A stretch of DNA of 10,507 nt from Myxococcales bacterium. Its GTDB lineage: Bacteria; Myxococcota; Bradymonadia; UBA7976; UBA1532. Location: the NCBI GenBank assembly GCA_020430675.1, contig JAGQJJ010000077.1:1-10507 (forward strand), in the 5' to 3' direction. The translations under genes and the position numbers were made by a program. Shown here piece by piece: positions 6,382-10,507 of the stretch (position 1 is the stretch's first letter; every line of letters begins with the position of its first letter). Below the pieces are notes generated by a model. It ran no database searches. It was not told the origin of the DNA and worked only from the letters and a program-made list of their open reading frames with translations.

Positions 6382-8307
6382 ATGGAGAAGGGGCAGGTCA
6401 TCGGCGCCTGGCGGCTCTTGACTCCGCTCGACACGAGCGAACACCTGTGGACCGCGCGTCATGAGGGGCGCGGGCAGGCGGGCGTGCTCCGCCGGATTCA
6501 CCGCCCCGATCTCAACTCGGTCGAGCGCCGGGCGGCCTTTGCGCAGGCGGCCAATACGCTGCGCCGCCTGCACGGGCCGCAGATCGTGGCGTTGCTCGAT
6601 CAAGGCTTCACCCCCAGCGGTGAAGCGTTTGTGGTGCGCGACGCGGTCGACGGCGAGTCGCTCGACGACCGCCTCAAACGCGACGGCGCGCTCGCCCCGC
6701 GCGACGCGCTGGCGATCGGCGTGCATGTGCTGGCCGCCCTGGGCGCGGCGCATGAGCAGAAGATGCTGCACGGCGCGCTCGACGCGAGCTGCGTGATCCT
6801 GCGCAACGGCGGCGCGCCCGGAGAAGCGTGGGTCTGCGATTTTGGGGTCGCGATCCGCCTCGCCGGTCGGCGCGGCACCGTCGACTCGGCCTCGCCCGAG
6901 CAGATTCGCCGCGAACCGCCCCGTCCCGCGACCGATATGTATGCCTTCGGGGCGCTGATGTACCGCATGCTCGCCGGTGAGCCGGTCTTCCCGGGGCAGA
7001 AGGCCGAAGAGGTGCTGCGCGCGCACCTGCAGGATTCGGTCGAACCCCTGCGCCATCGCGTGCCGCTCGCCGACATTCCCGAAGACGTCGACGACGCCAT
7101 CCTCGCCTGCCTTGAGAAGAACCCCGCTCGGCGGCCCGGCAACCCGATCGCGCTGCGCGCCCGCTTTGAGAACGTGCTGGGCCGCCTCGGGCACCGCGTC
7201 TCGGTGGCCACCGTGCCGCCCGCACCGCCGGCGCAGGCGTTCATCCGCAAGCGCCGACGCCGCGATGAAGCCAACGAATGGACCGAGCGCGCCGAGGCCG
7301 AGTCCTCGTGGCTCGATGCCCCATCGCCCGAAGACGAAGCGCCTGCGCCGCCGGCCCACGAGCCGGGCAGCGTCGAGCGCAGCCTCGAATTGGAGGATGA
7401 GAGCGGCGATACCAACGGGCTGGAGCTGGCCTTTGATCCCAGCGCGCGCGGCGGCGGAGGCGAGGGCCTGCCGGAGAGCACCGGCGCGGCGCTCGACGCC
7501 CAGCCAACCGGGGTGTCGGGGGCGGAGATGGAGCTGGGCGACGAGGGCGGCTCGGACGAGCTCTCGCTGGAGCTGGCCTTCGATCCGACCAGCCGTCGCG
7601 CCGGTGATGACGCCCCGCCCGCGCACGCGCACGCCGCCCCAGGAGCGCCCGTCGAGCCCGCGCCGGTGCGCGCGATGCCGGTCGTTGCGGTGGGCGAAGG
7701 CGGCGCGGTGCGCGTGTCGGCCGATCTGCCGGCGGTGGTCGAAGTCGCCGCGCCGGGCGTGGCCGCGCCCGAGCCCAAGGCGCGGCCCTCGATTCGTCTG
7801 CCCAAACCCGAACTGCCCGAGCTGCCCGAGCCGGTGGCCGATTTTGTCGCCGAGCACCGCGCGCCGCTGGTGGTCGGCGGGGCGGTCATCGCGGCGCTGG
7901 CGCTGATCCTGATCGCCCGGGCCATCATGATCAGCGGCGCCGAGGACGTGGATCTGGCCGTTGACCTCGGGCCCCGCCGCCTGCCGCCCGACCTGGGCGC
8001 CGGCCTGCAACTGCGGGACCGCGGCGTGGGCGACGCGCCGGCGATCGCGCGCACGGGCTACCGCCCGTCGATCGGTCCCACGCCCGACGCCGCCGTGCCT
8101 ACCGTGCTGTTGATCGTCGAGCCGGGGCCGGCGCGCTTCGTGCGCACGTCGGATGACGTGGTGCTCTGCGAAGAGGACGAGCGCTGCCGCGTTCCCGTCG
8201 ACGCGCCGGTGCGGGTCGAGAAGCACGGCTACCGACGCCTGACGCTCTCGGCCGATGACCTGTACGATCGCCGCGACCACCACTGGCGCGTGATCTTGCG
8301 CCGCTGA
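6382..8307 (+). CDS. Membrane-anchored Ser/Thr pseudokinase with PEGA-like C-terminus
   Basis: This is a 641-residue protein. Residues 5-270 have the bacterial Ser/Thr kinase fold: N-lobe start, a CDFG motif (Asp153), SPEQ at 171-174 and TDMYAFGALMYRMLAGEPVF at 184-203. Key catalytic positions are changed. There is no glycine-rich loop, the beta-3 lysine is Arg (about 37), the HRD motif is HGA (130-132), the usual Lys two residues later is Asp134, and the Asn is Cys137. It should therefore be inactive or nearly so, perhaps binding nucleotide or a partner. Residues 275-490 are a disordered acidic and Pro/Ala-rich linker with two LELAFDP motifs. A transmembrane helix spans about 496-515, so the C-terminus (about 572-641) would be periplasmic. 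That part reads like a PEGA domain (EPGPARF, CRVPVDAPVRVEKHGYRRL) with Cys596 and Cys602. No Shine-Dalgarno site is clear before 6382, but it is the first in-frame ATG and fits the fold. A LysR gene follows by 7 bp. Confidence 0.9.
   Translation: MEKGQVIGAWRLLTPLDTSEHLWTARHEGRGQAGVLRRIHRPDLNSVERRAAFAQAANTLRRLHGPQIVALLDQGFTPSGEAFVVRDAVDGESLDDRLKRDGALAPRDALAIGVHVLAALGAAHEQKMLHGALDASCVILRNGGAPGEAWVCDFGVAIRLAGRRGTVDSASPEQIRREPPRPATDMYAFGALMYRMLAGEPVFPGQKAEEVLRAHLQDSVEPLRHRVPLADIPEDVDDAILACLEKNPARRPGNPIALRARFENVLGRLGHRVSVATVPPAPPAQAFIRKRRRRDEANEWTERAEAESSWLDAPSPEDEAPAPPAHEPGSVERSLELEDESGDTNGLELAFDPSARGGGGEGLPESTGAALDAQPTGVSGAEMELGDEGGSDELSLELAFDPTSRRAGDDAPPAHAHAAPGAPVEPAPVRAMPVVAVGEGGAVRVSADLPAVVEVAAPGVAAPEPKARPSIRLPKPELPELPEPVADFVAEHRAPLVVGGAVIAALALILIARAIMISGAEDVDLAVDLGPRRLPPDLGAGLQLRDRGVGDAPAIARTGYRPSIGPTPDAAVPTVLLIVEPGPARFVRTSDDVVLCEEDERCRVPVDAPVRVEKHGYRRLTLSADDLYDRRDHHWRVILRR
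7417..7599 (+). repeat. Two LELAFDP linker motifs in the pseudokinase
   Basis: In the linker, residues 346-353 (GLELAFDP, then Ser-Ala-Arg) and 395-402 (SLELAFDP, then Thr-Ser-Arg) repeat the same peptide 49 residues apart. Each follows an acidic Gly-containing stretch, and a weaker SLELEDE copy lies at 334-340. The copies are also similar at DNA level. Conserved short motifs in an otherwise low-complexity linker look like docking sites; their partner is unknown. Confidence 0.7.
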
Positions 8308-8314
8308 CCGCGCG

Positions 8315-9208
8315 GTGCTGCCCGACCTGGACTCGCTGCGCTGCTTCGTGGTGGCGGCCGAGACGGAGAACTTCCGCCGCGCCGCCGCGCGCGTGGCGCT
8401 CTCGCCGGCGGCGTTCAGCGAGCGCATCAAACGCCTGGAAGAGACCGTCGGCGCGACGCTTTTTGTGCGCAGCCGTCGCGAGGTGCGGCTGACCGACGCC
8501 GGCCGGCGCATGCTCGATCCGGCGCGGCAGGCGCTGGCGACGGCGGCTGATTGCGTCACCGCCGCGCTCGCCGAGGGGCGGGTCGCGCCCTTCACCCTGA
8601 ATATCGGCACGCGCTTCGAGCTGGGCCTGAGCTGGCTGCTGCCCGCGCTCGACGAGCTGCGCGCGGCGCGGCCCGAGCGGCGGCTCGACCTGTACTTCGG
8701 CTCGGGCCCCGACATCCTCGACCGCGTGCTGCGCGGCCTGCTCGACGCCGCGGTGACAAGCGCGCGCCTGACCGACGCCGGGCTGGCCTATGCGGCGCTG
8801 CACGAGGAGCGCTATGCCTTCTGCGCTGCGCCGTCCGCGCTCGCCCGCGCGCCCCTCGCCGGGCCGGCCGACGCGGCGAGGCACCGGCTGATCGACGTGC
8901 ATGCCGACCTGCCGCTGTTCCGCTACTTCCAGGACGCCCGCTCGCCGGCCGAGGTATGGGCCTTCGCCGAGGCCGAGCACGTAAGCACCATCGCCGCGGT
9001 GCGGGCGCGGGTGCTCGACGGCGCCGGCGTCGCCGTGCTGCCCGCCTATTTTGTCGCCGCCGACCTGGCCGCGGGCGCGCTGGTGGCGCTGATGCCCTGC
9101 ACCGAGCCGGGCACCGACTGGTTCCGCCTGGTCTGGCGGGCCGGCCACGCGCAAGCCGCCGAGCTGCGCGCCTTGGCGGAGACGTTGCGGGGTCGTCCGC
9201 TGCGGTGA
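8315..9208 (+). CDS. LysR-type transcriptional regulator
   Basis: This 297-residue protein has the usual LysR length and order. The N-terminal winged helix-turn-helix covers residues 4-64 (LDSLRCFVVAAETENFRRAA, then SPAAFSERIKRLEETVGATLFVR and LTDAGRRML), followed by a linker helix and a periplasmic-binding-protein-like effector domain from about 93 to 290. The domain start just after the N-terminus supports the GTG at 8315; no ATG is available and no Shine-Dalgarno site is seen. Translation is probably coupled to the pseudokinase gene, whose TGA is 7 bp upstream. The effector is unknown. Two palindromes of the T-N11-A form expected for LysR-type operators start immediately after its stop codon, in front of the lipoprotein/ferritin-like operon, which makes that operon the likely target. 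Confidence 0.92.
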   Translation: MLPDLDSLRCFVVAAETENFRRAAARVALSPAAFSERIKRLEETVGATLFVRSRREVRLTDAGRRMLDPARQALATAADCVTAALAEGRVAPFTLNIGTRFELGLSWLLPALDELRAARPERRLDLYFGSGPDILDRVLRGLLDAAVTSARLTDAGLAYAALHEERYAFCAAPSALARAPLAGPADAARHRLIDVHADLPLFRYFQDARSPAEVWAFAEAEHVSTIAAVRARVLDGAGVAVLPAYFVAADLAAGALVALMPCTEPGTDWFRLVWRAGHAQAAELRALAETLRGRPLR

Positions 9209-9231
9209 ATGATTCGGTCTGGCCGAATCAT
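9209..9231. promoter_or_regulatory. Perfect palindrome with T-N11-A core, likely LysR operator (site 1)
   Basis: ATGATTCGG (9209-9217) and CCGAATCAT (9223-9231) are exact inverted copies separated by the 5-base TCTGG. The core places T at 9214 and A at 9226 with 11 bases between, the pattern known for LysR-type regulator boxes. It begins one base after the lysR stop codon. No T-run follows, so an intrinsic terminator is less likely. Confidence 0.6.
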
Positions 9232-9247
9232 GGCGTTCCAATCATTC

Positions 9248-9273
9248 TGATTTCATCGGTCAGACCGAATCAT
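9248..9273. promoter_or_regulatory. Second T-N11-A palindrome, likely LysR operator (site 2)
   Basis: CCGAATCAT recurs at 9265-9273. With CGGT at 9257-9260 it forms a second palindrome whose T (9256) and A (9268) are again 11 bases apart. The left arm TGATT is displaced by three bases (TCA), so this copy is imperfect, as is common for the activation site of LysR-type promoters. Its centre (9262) is 42 bp from that of site 1 (9220). The 55 bp from here to the next ATG leave room for a promoter, though I see no strong -10 hexamer. Confidence 0.5.
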
Positions 9274-9311
9274 CATGCTGAGGGTACCTGAACCGACGCC
9301 CACCCCCAAGC

Positions 9312-9319
9312 AGGAGGTG
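9312..9319 (+). promoter_or_regulatory. Strong Shine-Dalgarno site AGGAGGTG
   Basis: This is the best ribosome-binding site in the window, with the AGGAGG core 6 nt before the ATG at 9324. It fixes the start of the lipoprotein gene even though that start gives an unusually long region before the lipobox. Confidence 0.8.
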
Positions 9320-9323
9320 CCCG

Positions 9324-9878
9324 ATGAATGCACGAGCGAGCAGACTGACCAGCCGCGCGCGCCCCGGTGACCCGCGGACGTGCGCCCCCTCCGCCAACAT
9401 CGGCGGCTCGGCCCGGGCCGCCTTCGCCCACCGCCAGGCATTGCGGGCGGTCGCCGGGGTGACCTTCACCCTGGGGCTGGTCGGCTGCATCGAAGACGTC
9501 GACAGCCTGGCCGATCCGGTGGCGCCCGGCGATCTGAGCGAAGTGGACGCCGAAGCGCAGGTCGATCCGGACGCCGAAGCGTTCGACGCGGGCGCGGACG
9601 AAGACGCCGAGGTCGACATGTCGGTCTGGTTTGAAGACGCGCGGGTGCTCGGCGACGCCGGCGACGCGCTGCCCGATGCCGCCGGCGATGAGGGCGTCGA
9701 CGCCGCGGTCGATGCATCGACCGAGCTGCCGACCGATCCCGCCCAATGCCTTGAGCTGATGGGGCGCGGCGACTTCGAGGCCTACAACGCCTGCTGCGAA
9801 GCGTTCGGCTGGCCGCCGGCCTGCATCGCCTGGGGTCCGCCGGTGCCGCCGTCGATGCCGGAAGCGGTGCGCGCATGA
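9324..9878 (+). CDS. Asp-rich lipoprotein with Cys-containing C-terminal tail
   Basis: This 184-residue protein has a lipobox LVGC with the lipidated Cys at 55 after a hydrophobic stretch (about 42-54). The preceding 40 residues are basic and unusually long for a signal peptide, but the near-perfect ribosome site at 9312 supports this start. Residues 56-140 are very rich in Asp, Glu and Ala and probably disordered. The C-terminal 45 residues look folded, with Cys142, Cys157-Cys158 and Cys167 and a Trp/Pro-rich end (WGPPVPPSMPE). The TGA overlaps the ATG of the ferritin-like gene (ATGA), so the two are co-translated. The operator-like palindromes upstream suggest control by the LysR-type regulator. 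No family is assigned. The acidic stretch could bind cations, including iron, which would suit its neighbour, but that is speculation. Confidence 0.85.
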   Translation: MNARASRLTSRARPGDPRTCAPSANIGGSARAAFAHRQALRAVAGVTFTLGLVGCIEDVDSLADPVAPGDLSEVDAEAQVDPDAEAFDAGADEDAEVDMSVWFEDARVLGDAGDALPDAAGDEGVDAAVDASTELPTDPAQCLELMGRGDFEAYNACCEAFGWPPACIAWGPPVPPSMPEAVRA

Positions 9879-10507
9879 CCGCCCTGATCGACCTGCGCGC
9901 CGCCGCGCGCGCCTACATGCCGGAAGTTGATGCCGGCGAAGCGTTGCGCGGGCCGGCGCTGGCCACCTGGCATGGCCGCATGATCAATGAGCACGCCTCG
10001 GCCGAGGTCTTCACCGCGCTCGCCGGCCAGCTCGCCGACGCGGGCGCGCCGCCTTCGCAAGTGCAGGCGGTCGCCGCCATGGCCGAAGAGGAGCGCACCC
10101 ACGGCGTGCTCTGCGGCGCGGTGGTCGAGGCGCTCGGCGGGCGGGCCGTCGCCCCGCGCCCCGAGCGCGCGCCGCTGCCGACGCACCCCGAGGTGGATCG
10201 CTTCGAGGCGGTCACCCGCAACCTGCTCAGCGTGGCCTGCCTGAGCGAGACGGTGGCGGTGGCGCTCATCGGCGCCGAGCGCTTCCAGATGCCCGACGGC
10301 CCGCTGCGCGACCTCTTGACGCGCATCTGGGCCGACGAGGTCGGCCACGCGCGCCTGGGCTGGCGCTGGCTGGCCGAGCATCACGAGCGCTTCGAGGCCG
10401 ACGTAGGTCGCCGCGAGCAGCGCCCGCCAGTCGGTGACGGCGAAGTCCGACAGGATGCCGCAGGCCAGCGCGATCCACGGCAGCCCGCACAGGAAGCACA
10501 ACAGCAG
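9875..10507 (+). CDS. Ferritin-like di-iron protein (open at right edge, tail anomalous)
   Basis: The first 176 residues form a four-helix ferritin-like domain. The metal ligands occur in the expected order: Glu44, then Glu73-x2-His76 (EEERTHG), Glu125 (LSETVAV), then Glu155-x2-His158 (DEVGHARLGW). The two half-motifs have near-equal spacing (29 and 30 residues), as in the rubrerythrin/ferritin-like superfamily. There is no signal peptide, so it is probably cytoplasmic; oxidase or iron-handling activity is inferred from the ligands. The ATG overlaps the lipoprotein stop (ATGA) with no separate ribosome site. After about residue 176 (near 10400) the frame stays open to the edge, but the sequence becomes Gln/Arg/Pro-rich and loses its G/C third-position bias. 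That tail is probably not native protein; the real gene seems to stop matching there. Confidence 0.8.
   Translation, partial: MTALIDLRAAARAYMPEVDAGEALRGPALATWHGRMINEHASAEVFTALAGQLADAGAPPSQVQAVAAMAEEERTHGVLCGAVVEALGGRAVAPRPERAPLPTHPEVDRFEAVTRNLLSVACLSETVAVALIGAERFQMPDGPLRDLLTRIWADEVGHARLGWRWLAEHHERFEADVGRREQRPPVGDGEVRQDAAGQRDPRQPAQEAQQQ
10379..10507 (-). CDS. Fragment of a membrane protein on the opposite strand (open at right edge)
   Basis: Read on the minus strand from the right edge, about 43 codons encode a hydrophobic peptide with two likely membrane segments (LLLCFLCGLPWIALACGIL, then WRALLAATYVGLEALVM). Of these codons 42 end in G or C, the bias of real genes in this window. The plus-strand frame over the same bases lacks that bias. 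Beyond about 10380 the minus frame stays open but is antisense to the ferritin-like gene and loses the bias, so the native protein sequence seems to end at the junction. Family unknown. Confidence 0.45.

Noticed and set aside
6340..8715. A 791-codon minus-strand frame over the pseudokinase and lysR genes.
   Set aside because: It is antisense to two genes with clear domain motifs and shows no recognisable domain.
9209..9231. Palindrome after lysR as an intrinsic terminator.
   Set aside because: There is no T-run after the stem, and the repeated T-N11-A core at 9256-9268 is better explained as an operator.
9209..9273. Inverted repeats as the ends of a small mobile element.
   Set aside because: The space between them is only about 40 bp, with no target duplication or coding sequence.

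Overview
The window is uniformly GC-rich DNA, with G or C at almost every third codon position in the real genes. It carries a eukaryotic-like kinase-fold protein with a membrane anchor and a PEGA-like tail, Asp/Pro-rich lipoproteins and a large beta-helix lipoprotein. This mix suggests a large-genome member of the Myxococcota or a related former deltaproteobacterial lineage. That is an inference from style; no taxonomic marker gene is present. I see no tRNA, rRNA, CRISPR array or insertion sequence.

Left part (1-2319, minus strand): a two-gene unit. A classical short-chain dehydrogenase/reductase (2319 to 1483) overlaps by 14 bp the start of a secreted protein of unknown family, which runs off the left edge (1496 to 1). 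A 108-bp divergent intergenic region (2320-2427) separates this unit from the plus-strand genes.

Middle part (2428-6233, plus strand): four closely spaced genes. They are a 617-residue lipoprotein built of 23-residue parallel beta-helix rungs, an exported coiled-coil protein, a 63-residue zinc-ribbon protein and a KamA-type radical SAM aminomutase. The last two share an ATGA stop/start overlap. A hairpin follows at 6238-6277.

Right part (6382-10507, plus strand): a membrane-anchored pseudokinase that has lost its key catalytic residues is followed 7 bp later by a LysR-type regulator. The 115-bp gap after the regulator is AT-richer than its surroundings. It holds two T-N11-A palindromes with the same core, 42 bp apart, which look like operators for the regulator. 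Next comes an operon of an Asp-rich, Cys-tailed lipoprotein and a ferritin-like di-iron protein, again with an ATGA overlap. Near 10395 the coding signal changes strand: the ferritin-like frame loses its codon bias and the opposite strand encodes what looks like a membrane-protein fragment. This may be a rearrangement or an assembly chimera.

The most notable points are the pseudokinase, the paired operator-like palindromes in an unusual position downstream of lysR, the alternating two-rung beta-helix, the zinc-ribbon/KamA coupling, and the strand switch at the right edge.
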